Part shown: piece by piece, positions 51,382 through 60,318 of the stretch | How the letters are laid out: each line of letters starts with the position of its first letter | Numbering within the stretch: position 1 is the first letter of the stretch | Source of the DNA: Streptosporangium sandarakinum | GTDB taxonomy: Bacteria > Actinomycetota > Actinomycetes > Streptosporangiales > Streptosporangiaceae | Reading direction: 5' to 3' | Assembly: GCF_013409935.1 (NCBI RefSeq) | Contig: NZ_JACCCO010000001.1 | Coordinates: forward strand, 1,240,001 to 1,304,000 | Length of the DNA stretch: 64,000 nucleotides | Position numbers and translations under genes: made by a program | The notes under the pieces: model-generated | Databases searched by the model: none | Told to the model about the DNA's origin: nothing | The model's input: the letters and a program-made list of their open reading frames with translations, nothing else

Positions 51382-52227
51382 ATGGGATCCGTCGTCAACA
51401 CCCACCAGGCCGAGGCGTGGAACGGCTACGAGGGCGAGCACTGGGCCGGCAACCAGGACCGCTACGACGCCGTCAACAGCGGGTTCAACGACCACCTGCT
51501 CGACGCGGCGGCCGTCGGCGAGGGCGACCGGGTGCTCGACATCGGGTGCGGCAACGGCCAGGTGACGCGCCTGGCCGCGCGGCGGGCCCCGCTCGGCCAC
51601 GCCACCGGGGTGGACCTGTCGGCGCCGATGCTGGCGCGGGCACGGGCGAGTGCCGCCGCCGAGGGCCTGGCCAACGTGACCTTCGAGCAGGGGGACGCCC
51701 AGGTCCACCCCTTCCCCGCCGCCGGGTCCGACGTGGCCGTCAGCCGGTTCGGGATCATGTTCTTCGCCGACCCCGTGGCCGCGTTCGCCAACATCGGCCG
51801 CGCGCTGCGCCCCGGCGGACGGCTCGCGTTCCTCTCCCTGCGCAGGATGGAGGACAACGAGCTGGGCGAGGTCTTCGCGGCGATGGCCCGGCACCTGCCG
51901 CGGCGGCCCGCCACCACCGAGCACGGCGGACCCGGGCCGGAGTCGCTGGCCGATCCCGGCCGCGTCCGGGAGGTGCTGTCCGGCGCCGGATTCGGGAAGG
52001 TGGACGTGACGGCCGTGGACGCGCCCCAGCACTGGGGGCGCGACGCCGAGGACGCCGGGGCGTTCCTCGGCGCCTGGGGCCCGGTCCGCTTCCTGCTCGA
52101 CCAGGTCGATCCGGCCGCCGCCGCCCAGGCCCGCGAGGCGCTCGTCGAGGCGCTGCGCCCCTTCGAGCAGGCAGGCGCCGTACGGCTGCGCGGCGCCGCC
52201 TGGCTGGTCACCGCCGCCCGTCCCTGA
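51382..52227 (+). CDS. Class I SAM-dependent methyltransferase
   Basis: A 281-residue methyltransferase. The SAM-binding motif I is VLDIGCGNGQVT, then an acidic residue (GVDLS), motif II GDAQVHPFP and motif III ALRPGGRLAFL. The sequence resembles UbiE/menaquinone-type or small-molecule methyltransferases; the substrate is unknown. It is expressed from a TTGACA/CATTAT promoter covered by a palindromic operator, so it is a regulated gene, probably controlled by the TetR protein 210 bases downstream. That spacing and arrangement is common for ligand-responsive methyltransferases. Confidence 0.9.
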   Translation: MGSVVNTHQAEAWNGYEGEHWAGNQDRYDAVNSGFNDHLLDAAAVGEGDRVLDIGCGNGQVTRLAARRAPLGHATGVDLSAPMLARARASAAAEGLANVTFEQGDAQVHPFPAAGSDVAVSRFGIMFFADPVAAFANIGRALRPGGRLAFLSLRRMEDNELGEVFAAMARHLPRRPATTEHGGPGPESLADPGRVREVLSGAGFGKVDVTAVDAPQHWGRDAEDAGAFLGAWGPVRFLLDQVDPAAAAQAREALVEALRPFEQAGAVRLRGAAWLVTAARP

Positions 52228-52376
52228 CCTCGCGGCCCACCCGCACGATCGGCCGGTCCGCCCGGTCCGTCCCCGCCCGCCGCGCGGCCCGCTCCCATGG
52301 CGCGCTCATGGGCCCTGCTGAACGGCGTCCGTCCCCGGACGCCGCGCGGCCCGCTCACCCGGCCGGGCCGTCCCCC

Positions 52377-52416
52377 GTCCCCGCCCCGGCCCCGCGGGGG
52401 CGGCCGGGGCGGGGAC
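52377..52416. terminator. Hairpin between methyltransferase and TetR genes
   Basis: A perfect 15-base stem (52377-52391 with 52402-52416) with a 10-base loop, just upstream of the tetR start. It is very GC-rich and has no T-run; it may end the methyltransferase transcript. Confidence 0.45.
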
Positions 52417-52437
52417 GCCTGACTACGATGGGACGCG

Positions 52438-53091
52438 ATGTCACCGAGAAAAGCGGCCGTCCTGCGGGACGGCGAGGGCGAGGGCGGGCAGAGCCTGCGC
52501 GAGCACCTCGTCACCACCGCCGAGCGCCTGATCTCCCGGCGCGGCACCGCCGGGCTCACCGTACGGGAGATCGCCCGCGAGGCGCGGGTCGCCGACGGCG
52601 TCCTCTACAACCACTTCGCGGGCAAGGAGGAGCTGATCGCGCTCGCCCTGCACGCCCACGTCCGCAACGTCGAGCGGGCACTGGGCGGCCTGCCGGTCAG
52701 GGCGGGCGAGGGTGACGTCGAGGCCAACCTCCGCGCCTGCGTCGGGTACGGCCTGGCCCTGCACGCGGCGTTCCTGCCCGCGTTCGCGGGTCTGTTCTCC
52801 CAGCCCGAGGTCATGCGGCTGTTCGACGCCATGCCGAACCCGCTGGGAGACGGGCACGGGCTGAAGGCGATCCTGGCCGGCTACCTGCGCGCCGAGCAGG
52901 ACCTCGGCCGCCTGTCCCCGGACGCCTCCGCCGAAGCCGCCGCGATGCTGATCGTCGGCGCCTGCCACGAGCAGGTCCTGCCCCGCCTGCTGCTCGGCTC
53001 CGGCCCGGCTCCGGCCGAGGCGGAGCCGGACTTCGCCGAGGGCGTCGTCACCACCCTCATGCGCGGCATCGCCCCGCGTCCCGCCTCCTAA
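52438..53091 (+). CDS. TetR/AcrR family transcriptional regulator
   Basis: A 217-residue regulator. The HTH spans residues about 22-68 (ISRRGTAGLTVREIAREARV followed by DGVLYNHFAGKEELIALAL). The C-terminal domain is helical and includes a hydrophobic ligand pocket region. It is likely the repressor of the methyltransferase gene upstream, whose promoter carries palindromic ATGAACG sites; those sites are 1.1 kb away, so this is inferred from neighbourhood. Start ATG at 52438. Confidence 0.9.
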   Translation: MSPRKAAVLRDGEGEGGQSLREHLVTTAERLISRRGTAGLTVREIAREARVADGVLYNHFAGKEELIALALHAHVRNVERALGGLPVRAGEGDVEANLRACVGYGLALHAAFLPAFAGLFSQPEVMRLFDAMPNPLGDGHGLKAILAGYLRAEQDLGRLSPDASAEAAAMLIVGACHEQVLPRLLLGSGPAPAEAEPDFAEGVVTTLMRGIAPRPAS

Positions 53092-53211
53092 GCGGGTACG
53101 GCCGGAATACGACGGAAACACACCGCGTCCTGACGATCGATCGTTAGGGTGAGCGTCGTCATGTCGATGACGGTCTGGGAGGTTGCTGGTGACCTCGCCG
53201 CCCGCACGGGC

Positions 53212-54024
53212 TCAGAACCGGTAGCGGAGAATGCGTGCCCCTTGCCGAGACAAGGCCGTGCTGCGGGCGGTGAGACGGGTCAGCGCGCGTAGGGGTTGCG
53301 GGAACCGGGCTGTTTCCGGTGCGCGGGTGAGGATCTGCTCCTCGATCAGTTCGAGGCCGGCGTCCCAGGACTCTGGTTCGTGCGGGTCGTCGAAGCCCTG
53401 GGCGGCTTTGATGCCGAGCGCCTTGATGGTCGGGTGGTACTTCATGGCCCAGGCGGCGAAGCGGGTGTAGCCGTTGAGCGCGAGCTCGCCCGAAGGGAAA
53501 TGCCCGGCCAGCGCGCGGGTCATCGCCTGGAAGGAGTCGCCGGGCATGAAGGGGAGCAGCCCCTCGGCGACGACCATCGCCGGCCGGTCACCGGGGATGG
53601 CCGTGAGCCAGTCGGAGCCGGTGAGGTCGGCTCCGATCAGGTGGGAACGGCCGGGCAGACATCCGGCCCGCAGGTGCACCACTTCCGGGAAGTCGATGTC
53701 GTACCAGTCGACGCCGGGCGGGGGATCACAGCGGAACATCCTGGTGTCCAGGCCGCAGCCCAGGTCGAGCACCACGCATCCGGGATGAGCGGCGATGTAG
53801 GCGCGGACGACGCCGTCGAGCTTCTTGGCGCGCAGTGCCGTGGTGAGGACGAGGTTGGGCTTGACCTTCAGCTTGCCGAAGTCGTAATCGATGTCGCCGG
53901 CCAGGTCGGCGGAGAGCGTGTCGCCGAGGATCGGGCTGGGCCGCCCGGCGTCCAGGGCTCTGGCGTAGAGGGTGAGCAGCAGCGTTTCCTGGATCAGCCC
54001 GAGCTTGGGTTGCCAGCGGTGCAT
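53212..54024 (-). CDS. LCM-family SAM-dependent methyltransferase
   Basis: A 270-residue protein of the leucine carboxyl methyltransferase family (PF04072-like), found in actinobacterial polyketide and small-molecule pathways. SAM site: VVLDLGCGLDTRMFRC, followed by DWYDIDFPEVVHLR and VAEGLLPFM as in this family. The substrate is unknown; O-methylation is usual. It is the last gene of an operon with a MarR-type regulator and an alpha/beta hydrolase. Confidence 0.88.
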   Translation of the reverse strand: MHRWQPKLGLIQETLLLTLYARALDAGRPSPILGDTLSADLAGDIDYDFGKLKVKPNLVLTTALRAKKLDGVVRAYIAAHPGCVVLDLGCGLDTRMFRCDPPPGVDWYDIDFPEVVHLRAGCLPGRSHLIGADLTGSDWLTAIPGDRPAMVVAEGLLPFMPGDSFQAMTRALAGHFPSGELALNGYTRFAAWAMKYHPTIKALGIKAAQGFDDPHEPESWDAGLELIEEQILTRAPETARFPQPLRALTRLTARSTALSRQGARILRYRF

Positions 54025-54033
54025 GGGGATTCC

Positions 54034-54489
54034 TTAACGGCGTAGCGGATGACGGGCCGCGAGGCTCTGCAGCCACGTCAGGGAGTCGTGGGCGGCCTTG
54101 ATGCGCTCGGTGCGGTCCCCCTCGCCGCCCGCGATGTCGAGCCCTTCGTCGGCGATCTCGCCGAACGCGCTCAGGCTTTCGAGCTTGCGCTGGATGACCT
54201 TCTGCCAGGCGTCGTCTTCGATGCGGTAGTAGGAGACGCGATCGCCGGGCCTTCTCACCTTCTTGACCAGGCCGATGGCCGTGAGAAACCGCATGTTCGA
54301 GGTGAGCGAGGCCCGGCTGGCCTGGATGACCTCCGCGATCTGCCCGGCGGACTGCTCGGCCGGATCGCAGATCATGAGCCAGCCGAGGATGCGTCCGGTG
54401 ATGGGCGGCAGCCCCCACTCCTCGACGCAGAAGGCGGCCACCCGCTCCACCCAGCGGAGCAGCCGGTCCTGCTGTTCCTCAGTGCTCAT
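54034..54489 (-). CDS. GbsR/MarR family transcriptional regulator
   Basis: A 151-residue regulator with a MarR/GbsR winged helix: LPPITGRILGWLMICDPAEQSAG as the first helices and IAEVIQASRASLTSNMRFL as the recognition region. The C-terminal helix is for dimerisation. It is in the middle of the hydrolase-regulator-methyltransferase operon and probably binds the long palindrome upstream of the hydrolase gene (55471-55508). Start ATG at 54489. Confidence 0.9.
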   Translation of the reverse strand: MSTEEQQDRLLRWVERVAAFCVEEWGLPPITGRILGWLMICDPAEQSAGQIAEVIQASRASLTSNMRFLTAIGLVKKVRRPGDRVSYYRIEDDAWQKVIQRKLESLSAFGEIADEGLDIAGGEGDRTERIKAAHDSLTWLQSLAARHPLRR

Positions 54490-54522
54490 CGTCGTATCCT
54501 CCGTTGTTGACCGTGTGCCGGT

Positions 54523-55452
54523 TCACTGTGTCATGGCGGCCACCGACTCGTAGGTGGGTGTCGGGGTGATGTCCGCGAGCCGGGTCCTGCGCAGGTAGAG
54601 GTCGAACCAGTCGATCGCGAGCGCCATCGCCTCCTCCAGTCCCGGGCCGGTGTAGAGGCCGAGCACGTCGTAGGGCAGCACCGCGAGCCGCTTGGGCTCG
54701 CCCGCCTTGGCGAAGGCGCTTTGCGCCTCCTCGAGCATGTGGTACGGGTCCCAGCCGCCGTTGGCGATCATCAGCAGCGGCGTCGGCGCGAGCCGGTGGA
54801 TGAGGTTCTCCGGTGCGAAGGTGAGCAGGTGCTCGGCCGAGTCGAGGGTCTTCTCGTTGCGGTAGGTGGGAAACAGGCGGGTCGACATGTCCGGGGTGTC
54901 CTTCACGCTGTCGCCCTCCAGCGTCAGGTGCGGCACGCGAGCGCTCTGCCCGCCTTCGTAGCGCCGCTGCCAGTCCTGCTGCAGCCGGTCGCGCAGCGCG
55001 TGGACACCGGCACGGCTCAGGAGGCGTTCCATGTACCGCCATCCGTTCCACACGCTGGGGCTCTGCACGACGACGCACTTGATGCGCCGATCGAGCACGG
55101 CGGCCTGGGTCGCCACCGAGCCGCCGATGCTCACCCCCCACACCCCGATCCGCTCCGGCTGCACTTCGGGACGGGTCTGCAGATAGGACACGGCGCTGCG
55201 GAAGTCCTCCACCTGCCGTTCCGGGTGGTCCAGGCCGCGCGGCTCGCCTTCGCTGGAGCCGACCGTGCGGTAGTCGATGGCCAGCACCGCGAAGCCGGCC
55301 TTGACGAAGTACGGCGCGAAGAACGCCAGCGCCTCTTTGACCATCACCCCGCTGTGCCCGAGCACCAGCCCGGGGACCGGGTCGTTCGTCTCGGGCAGGT
55401 AGAGATCGCCCGCGCAGCGGGTGCCGAGGCTGTTGAAGGTCACGTGTTCCAT
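54523..55452 (-). CDS. Alpha/beta hydrolase
   Basis: A 309-residue alpha/beta hydrolase. The nucleophile elbow is GVSIGG (Ser), with VLGHSGVMVKE as the oxyanion region and a Gly/Trp/Asp loop (NGGWDPYHM) that can hold the acid. It is likely an esterase or peptidase of unknown substrate. Two ATG codons compete; the second (55452) is preferred because GGAG lies 6 bases before it, and the first (55464) would have no ribosome site. It is the first gene of the operon. Confidence 0.9.
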   Translation of the reverse strand: MEHVTFNSLGTRCAGDLYLPETNDPVPGLVLGHSGVMVKEALAFFAPYFVKAGFAVLAIDYRTVGSSEGEPRGLDHPERQVEDFRSAVSYLQTRPEVQPERIGVWGVSIGGSVATQAAVLDRRIKCVVVQSPSVWNGWRYMERLLSRAGVHALRDRLQQDWQRRYEGGQSARVPHLTLEGDSVKDTPDMSTRLFPTYRNEKTLDSAEHLLTFAPENLIHRLAPTPLLMIANGGWDPYHMLEEAQSAFAKAGEPKRLAVLPYDVLGLYTGPGLEEAMALAIDWFDLYLRRTRLADITPTPTYESVAAMTQ

Positions 55453-55470
55453 GGCTTGCTCCATACTTGT

Positions 55471-55508
55471 TTGCTAGCTATTTCAAACATGACTGAAATA
55501 ACTAGCAA
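55471..55508 (-). promoter_or_regulatory. Long palindromic operator upstream of the hydrolase operon
   Basis: TTGCTAGCTATTTCA (55471-55485) and TGAAATAACTAGCAA (55494-55508) form a 15-base inverted repeat with one mismatch and an 8-base spacer. This AT-rich site stands out in the GC-rich surroundings and is the probable target of the GbsR/MarR protein of the operon. Confidence 0.7.
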
Positions 55509-55905
55509 TGTCAATCTGGAAGCCGCATCACCGGACCGGTGTTCCTGGCCGACCGGCGCGCTCCTGCCTCCGGCCGCCGCGCGCCCGCCGGCGTCTGCCC
55601 CGTCACCGGACGGGGCGTTAGCCCGCGTGGGGGACGGCGGATCAGCCGGGAGGCGGACGACCCGGGGCGGGGCAGCGGCCTACCTTCCTCTGGACGGTCC
55701 GGAGAAGAGGGACCGTCGCGGGCGGTCCTGAAAAGAGGGGCCGTCGCGGGTGGCCCGGAAGAGGGGCCGTGACCGCGGCGGCTCCGGGAGAAGGACCGTC
55801 GCAGGCGGCCCGGGAGGGCCGCGAGCCCCGCACAGGCATCAGGGGCGCGGAAACGCCCCGCGGACGCGGGGTGGGAAACGCCCCGTGAACCCGCAAGGAA
55901 ACCCC
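55509..55905. other. Intergenic region with GAGGGGCCGTCGCGGG repeats
   Basis: A 400-base region between divergent genes. Around 55701-55812 four imperfect 26-29-base copies of a GAAGAGGGGCCGTCGCGGGCGGCCC word follow each other. Beyond are small GGGGCG.../CGCCCC stems near 55850-55890. No convincing gene seen. Confidence 0.6.
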
Positions 55906-56610
55906 ATGTTCAAGGACTCCGCCACGTTCCGGCGCGTCGCCTCCGGCACGCTGCTGATCGTCGCACCCCTCCTGCAGGCGATCGCCGTCGTCATCGACCC
56001 CGGCACCTGGGGCGACAGCCGGGAGGCCGTCAGCTACGGCGACAACCCCGCGCTCGCCCAGGTCCAGTCGGTGCTGTACCACTGGGCCTACCTGCTGCTC
56101 GGCCTGGCCGCCCTCGCCCTGATGCACGTGATGCGCCGCCGCGCCGCGGTCTTCGGGCACATCATGGGCCCGCTGGTCGCCCTCGGCTTCGTCAACCTCT
56201 CGGGCCTGCTGCTCAGCGACCCGGTGGAGTGGTGGCTGGGCCGCCACTACAGCCCCGAGGAGGCCCAGCGCATCCTGAACGAGATGATGGACCTCCCCGG
56301 CTTCGTCTTCGGCTTCCAGATGCCCTGGATCTTCCTCGCCATCTTCGGCCTGCCGATCCTGCTGGTCGGCGTCTGGCGGGCCGGTTTCGCGCACTGGTGG
56401 GTCCCGCTCGTCGCGGGGATCGGATACGTCGCCTCCATGCTCGTGGAGTACGGTCCCGTCACCGTGGTGCTGTGGGCGGCCCCGGTGGTCGCGCTCGGCT
56501 CGCTCGGCGTGAAGATGCTCCGGATGAGCCGTGAGGAGTGGGTCTCGTACTACCCGACCGCGGCGCCGGGCCGTACGACCCCCGACTCGTACGCGAACAC
56601 CACCGCCTGA
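55906..56610 (+). CDS. Hypothetical membrane protein, 6-7 TM
   Basis: A 234-residue integral membrane protein with six or seven hydrophobic segments. It starts MFKDSATFRRVASGTLLIVAP and has conserved-looking features in the loops (EWWLGRHYSPEEAQRILNEMMDLPG). I do not recognise a named family. The start at 55906 has AAGGAA five bases upstream; the frame is open back to 55750 but the extension is low-complexity. Its 3' end overlaps the response regulator gene on the opposite strand by 61 bases. Confidence 0.8.
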   Translation: MFKDSATFRRVASGTLLIVAPLLQAIAVVIDPGTWGDSREAVSYGDNPALAQVQSVLYHWAYLLLGLAALALMHVMRRRAAVFGHIMGPLVALGFVNLSGLLLSDPVEWWLGRHYSPEEAQRILNEMMDLPGFVFGFQMPWIFLAIFGLPILLVGVWRAGFAHWWVPLVAGIGYVASMLVEYGPVTVVLWAAPVVALGSLGVKMLRMSREEWVSYYPTAAPGRTTPDSYANTTA

Positions 56611-57239
56611 GCCCGGTCGCGCAGGTGGAGCTTCATCAGCACCCGGGCCACGTGGGTCTTGACCGTGGCTTCTCCGACGAAGAGCTCGCGGGCGATCTCG
56701 GCGTTGGTCAGGCCACGGGCCAGCAGGCGCAGGACCTCCAGCTCCCGGGGGGTGAGCTCGGCGAGGTGCGGCGGCGGCGCGGGCTCGTGGCGGCCGGCGA
56801 AGGAGGCGATGACGCGGGTGGTGACGGCCGGGTCGAGCAGCGCGTCACCGCCCACGACGACGCGGACGGCCTCCACGAGCTGCTCGGGCGGCGACACCTT
56901 GAGCAGGAAGCCGCTGGTGCCCGCGCGCAGCGCCGCGTAGAGGTTCTCGTCGGTGTCGAAGGTGGTGAGCATGACGACCTTCGGCGGGTCGGGCCAGCCG
57001 AGGATCTGCCCGGCCGCGGCGAGGCCGTCCATGCGCGGCATGGAGATGTCCATCAGCACGACGTCCGGCCGGGTACGGCGGGCCACCGCGACGGCCTCCA
57101 CGCCGTCGGACGCCTCGCCCACCACCTCCATGCCCGGCTCGCTCTCCACGACGAGCCGCAGCCCCGCGCGCACCATCGCCTGGTCGTCGGCGATCACGAT
57201 GCGGACGACGCCGGTGTCCGTTCCCTGTCCGCTGTTCAT
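56550..57239 (-). CDS. LuxR/NarL-family response regulator
   Basis: A 229-residue regulator. The receiver domain has the acidic pair (IADDQ), Asp64 (VVLMDISMP) and the conserved Thr/Lys (MLTTFD; FLLKVS). The LuxR DNA-binding domain starts at LAELTPRELEVLRLLARGLTN and ends near AQAVVFAYE. It is the partner of the histidine kinase gene upstream on the same strand, with 168 bases of 9-bp repeat DNA between. Overlaps the membrane protein gene at its 3' end. Confidence 0.93.
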   Translation of the reverse strand: MNSGQGTDTGVVRIVIADDQAMVRAGLRLVVESEPGMEVVGEASDGVEAVAVARRTRPDVVLMDISMPRMDGLAAAGQILGWPDPPKVVMLTTFDTDENLYAALRAGTSGFLLKVSPPEQLVEAVRVVVGGDALLDPAVTTRVIASFAGRHEPAPPPHLAELTPRELEVLRLLARGLTNAEIARELFVGEATVKTHVARVLMKLHLRDRAQAVVFAYESGVVRPGAAVG

Positions 57240-57331
57240 CTCCGCTCCTCATCCGGCCGCGCCGCGGCCCGCAGGGATCGTCTGGTCTTCCCGCCCGCTC
57301 CGCGGGCCGGCTCACGCACCGGCCCGCCCGA

Positions 57332-57378
<47 letters not shown>

Positions 57379-57407
57379 CGCCGACGGAGCGGACCGGTCC
57401 GCCCGGT

Positions 57408-58622
57408 CTATCCGGCCCGTCCACCGGCGAGCACCTCCTGCCTGATCGGCAGGGACGCGTGGACCCGGAACCCGCCCCCGGGGCGCGGGCCCGCCTCGAA
57501 GCCGCCGCCGAACAGCTCGGCGCGCTCCCGCATGCCGATCAGGCCGTTGCCGGTCGACAGGCCGGCCGACAGCTCCGGCGCGGCGGTGCCGCCGCCGTCG
57601 ACCACCTCGATCTCCAGGCGGTCGGGGAGGTAGGAGAGCGTGATCCGGATGTCGGACTCGCCGGCGTGCTTGACGGCGTTGGTGAGGGCCTCCTGCGCGA
57701 TGCGGTAGGCCGACAGGTCCAGGCCCGGCGCGAGCCGTACCGGCTCGCCCGTCACGTCGAGGGCGACGCTGAGGCCCGAGGAGGCGAGCGTGCCGACCAT
57801 GCCGGTGAGCATGTCCAGGCCCGGCTGCGGGATGGCCTCGTCCAGCGGCATGCGCAGCGCGCCGAGCATGACGCGCAGCTCCTCGACCGCCTCGCGGCCC
57901 GTCCGCTCGATGCCGAGCAGCGCCTCGCCGTCCCCGGAGCCGGTACGGCGCAGCACCCCGGCCTGCATGACCATCATGCTGACGCTGTGCGCGACCACGT
58001 CGTGCAGTTCGCGGGCGATGCGGGTCCGCTCCTCGGCGACCGCCTCGGCGGCCCTGCGTTCCCTGTCACGTTCCACACGCTCGGCGTGCTCGGCCAGGCG
58101 GCGGGCCCGCGCGGCGTAGGCGTGCACGGCCAGACCGGTGAGGTAGGCGGCGCCGAAGATGACCGTCAGGAAGATGACCTCGTCGAAGGGGAGCCAGCGG
58201 TGGTCGACCGCGCCGGAGTCGAAGACCAGGATCCCGGCCGTGGCCCAGGCGAGGCCCCGCTTGAGGTTCAGCTCGGCGCCGACCGTGTGGAAGACGATCA
58301 GCAGGGAGGCGAGCTGCCAGGTCTGGCACGCCTCGTAGCCCTGCCGGTGCCAGACGTACTGGGCGAGGATCATCAGGATGAAGACCGCGACGGGCGCCTT
58401 GCGCCGGAACCAGATCAGCAGGCCCGTGACGAGGGCCTGGCCGATCCACCACAGCTCGGGGGTCTCGGTGGCGCCGTAGTCGGCCGCCACGGTGAACGCC
58501 TCCAGCGTGCCCAGGGCGATGACCGCGCAGCCGATCAGCAGGTCGGGGGTGGGCAGTGTGCGGAGATGCCGGACGAGCGGCGCCGCACGGAGGCGCCGGG
58601 GAAGGGGGAGGGGAACCGCCAT
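57408..58622 (-). CDS. Two-component sensor histidine kinase, NarL type
   Basis: A 404-residue sensor kinase. Residues about 20-170 contain several membrane helices; HisKA_3 follows with phospho-accepting His207 (RIARELHDVVAHSVSMM) and the ATP-binding domain (IAQEALTNAVKHAG as N box, VVDGGG, TGNGLIGMRERAELFGGG as lid). It is a typical actinobacterial orphan-like kinase whose partner response regulator is encoded just downstream. Ligand not deducible. Confidence 0.93.
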   Translation of the reverse strand: MAVPLPLPRRLRAAPLVRHLRTLPTPDLLIGCAVIALGTLEAFTVAADYGATETPELWWIGQALVTGLLIWFRRKAPVAVFILMILAQYVWHRQGYEACQTWQLASLLIVFHTVGAELNLKRGLAWATAGILVFDSGAVDHRWLPFDEVIFLTVIFGAAYLTGLAVHAYAARARRLAEHAERVERDRERRAAEAVAEERTRIARELHDVVAHSVSMMVMQAGVLRRTGSGDGEALLGIERTGREAVEELRVMLGALRMPLDEAIPQPGLDMLTGMVGTLASSGLSVALDVTGEPVRLAPGLDLSAYRIAQEALTNAVKHAGESDIRITLSYLPDRLEIEVVDGGGTAAPELSAGLSTGNGLIGMRERAELFGGGFEAGPRPGGGFRVHASLPIRQEVLAGGRAG

Positions 58623-58701
58623 GCGGGGAGACTAGACCGCCGCGCCCCTTCTTCATATAGGGCGGATCGCCCGGCCAACCCGTTTGCAAGCCGCCTGCAA
58701 G

Positions 58702-60318
58702 TCAGAACGTCTGAAATGAGACACTCCGCACAAATCGGTCGGCGAGCGCGTCGTCGCACGCGGTCGGCGCGCAGAAGTAGATCACAAGGGCCGGTTCGTC
58801 CGGTCGCTCCACGGCCCAGCCGGTGAAGTCCAGCCGGCCGCCGCGCTGCGGGTCGGCGATCGACCCCTCCAGCCGCACACCGGGCTGCCCGCCCACCCGC
58901 ACCTGGACCACCTCGGAGAACACGTTGACCGTGCCCGGCAGCGACGACTGCAGGGTCTCCTGGAGCTGCTGGGCGTTCCCCCGCGGGTCGAGCGTGCCCA
59001 GCGTCTGCGCGTAGACGCCGACGGCGTCCTCCGGCGCGTCCCGGATGATCCGGTTGACGGTCGCCCAGTCGGCGGTGACCGGCGTGCCGAACAACGCCCG
59101 GAAGTCCTCCGCCCGGGGCGAGGCCACCACGAACACGTCGGCGTGCGGGCGCGGCTCCCAGCCGCCGGGATGCTCGAAGGCGATCGGCACGGCGGGCGAG
59201 CCCGGGTAGGAGTCCCACTCGTCGCCGCCGCGCAGGACCGTCGCCAGCGTCGCCACCAACGCGACGATCAGCGCTATCGCCACCGCCGCGCCGACGACGA
59301 TCCGCCGGCCGCCGGGCCGCGCCGGCCCGCGCCCCGCCGGGTCGCTCTCCGGTGTCCCGCTCCCCCGCCCGGTCCGCTCCCCCGTCCGGTCCGACCGCGC
59401 CTCGGGCCGCCCCGCCGCTCCCGCCGTCCCCGCCGGCGCGATGCCCGCGACGGGCTCGTACGGCCGGCCGCTGATCGCGTCGCGCAACTCGGCGACGAAC
59501 CGGGCGCAGGTGTCGTAGCGCTGCTCGGGTGACTTGGCCAGCGCCCGCGCCATGACCCCGTCCACCTCCAGGGGCAGCTCGGGCCGGAGCGCGGTGAGCG
59601 GGGTGGGCGTCTCGGCGAGGTGCGCCCACAGCAGCGCGATCTCGTTGTCGCGCTCGAACGGCAGCCGCCCGGACAGCGCCTCGTAGACCACGCAGGCCAG
59701 GGCGTACTGGTCGCAGCGGCCGTCGATGTGCTCCTTGTTGATCTGTTCGGGGGCCATGTAGCGGGGCGTGCCGATGAACTGGTCGGTCTCGGTCAGCCCG
59801 GACAGCGAGGTGCGGTGCTTGGTGATGCCGAAGTCGGTGAGGTAGGCGTGGTCGCCCTCGGCGTGGCCGGCGATCAGGATGTTGGCGGGCTTGACGTCGC
59901 GGTGGATCAGGTCGTGCGCGTGCGCGGTGTCCAGCGCGGCGGCGACCTGCGCGAAGATCCGGTTGACCTGGCTGACCGGCATCGGCCCCCGGTCGTAGAA
60001 CAGGCGCCGCAGGTCGGGCCCGTCGACGTAGCGCATCGCGATGTAGAGGGTGCCGTCGGCGGCGGCGTCGGCCTCGTAGATCGGGATGATGTTGGGGTGG
60101 TCCATGCTCGCGACCGTCCGCGACTCCAGCACGAAGCGCCGCCGGAACCGGTCGTCCTCGCTGAGCAACGGGTTGAGGATCTTCAGCGCCACCCGGCGGT
60201 TGAGCCGGGGGTCCACCGCGAGGTAGACCACGGCCATGCCGCCCTTGCCGATGACGTCCTCGATGCGGTATCCGGCCATCTCCTGGCCGATCAGGCTTCT
60301 CTCGTTCACGGTCGTCAC
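58702..60318 (-). CDS. Serine/threonine protein kinase, membrane-anchored
   Basis: A 538-residue eukaryotic-like kinase. Glycine loop IGKGGMAVVYLA, catalytic Lys46 (VALKIL), catalytic loop HRDVKPANIL (Asp141), DFG and APE. A linker, one membrane helix (about 345-365) and a 170-residue outer domain follow; the outer part (PIAFEHPGGWEPRP and TFGVYAQTLG-type strands) resembles a DUF/PASTA-free sensor region. GTG at 60318 overlaps the stop of the pseudoprotease gene upstream, so the two are made together. It likely senses an outside signal and phosphorylates cytosolic targets. Confidence 0.92.
   Translation of the reverse strand: MTTVNERSLIGQEMAGYRIEDVIGKGGMAVVYLAVDPRLNRRVALKILNPLLSEDDRFRRRFVLESRTVASMDHPNIIPIYEADAAADGTLYIAMRYVDGPDLRRLFYDRGPMPVSQVNRIFAQVAAALDTAHAHDLIHRDVKPANILIAGHAEGDHAYLTDFGITKHRTSLSGLTETDQFIGTPRYMAPEQINKEHIDGRCDQYALACVVYEALSGRLPFERDNEIALLWAHLAETPTPLTALRPELPLEVDGVMARALAKSPEQRYDTCARFVAELRDAISGRPYEPVAGIAPAGTAGAAGRPEARSDRTGERTGRGSGTPESDPAGRGPARPGGRRIVVGAAVAIALIVALVATLATVLRGGDEWDSYPGSPAVPIAFEHPGGWEPRPHADVFVVASPRAEDFRALFGTPVTADWATVNRIIRDAPEDAVGVYAQTLGTLDPRGNAQQLQETLQSSLPGTVNVFSEVVQVRVGGQPGVRLEGSIADPQRGGRLDFTGWAVERPDEPALVIYFCAPTACDDALADRFVRSVSFQTF

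Noticed and set aside
53092-53211. Palindrome CGATCGATCG near 53137 as an operator
   Set aside because: Short and low information in high-GC DNA; no promoter for either flanking gene can be fitted to it.
56229-56534. Open frame within the membrane protein gene
   Set aside because: Shifted reading frame of a gene with clear membrane helices.
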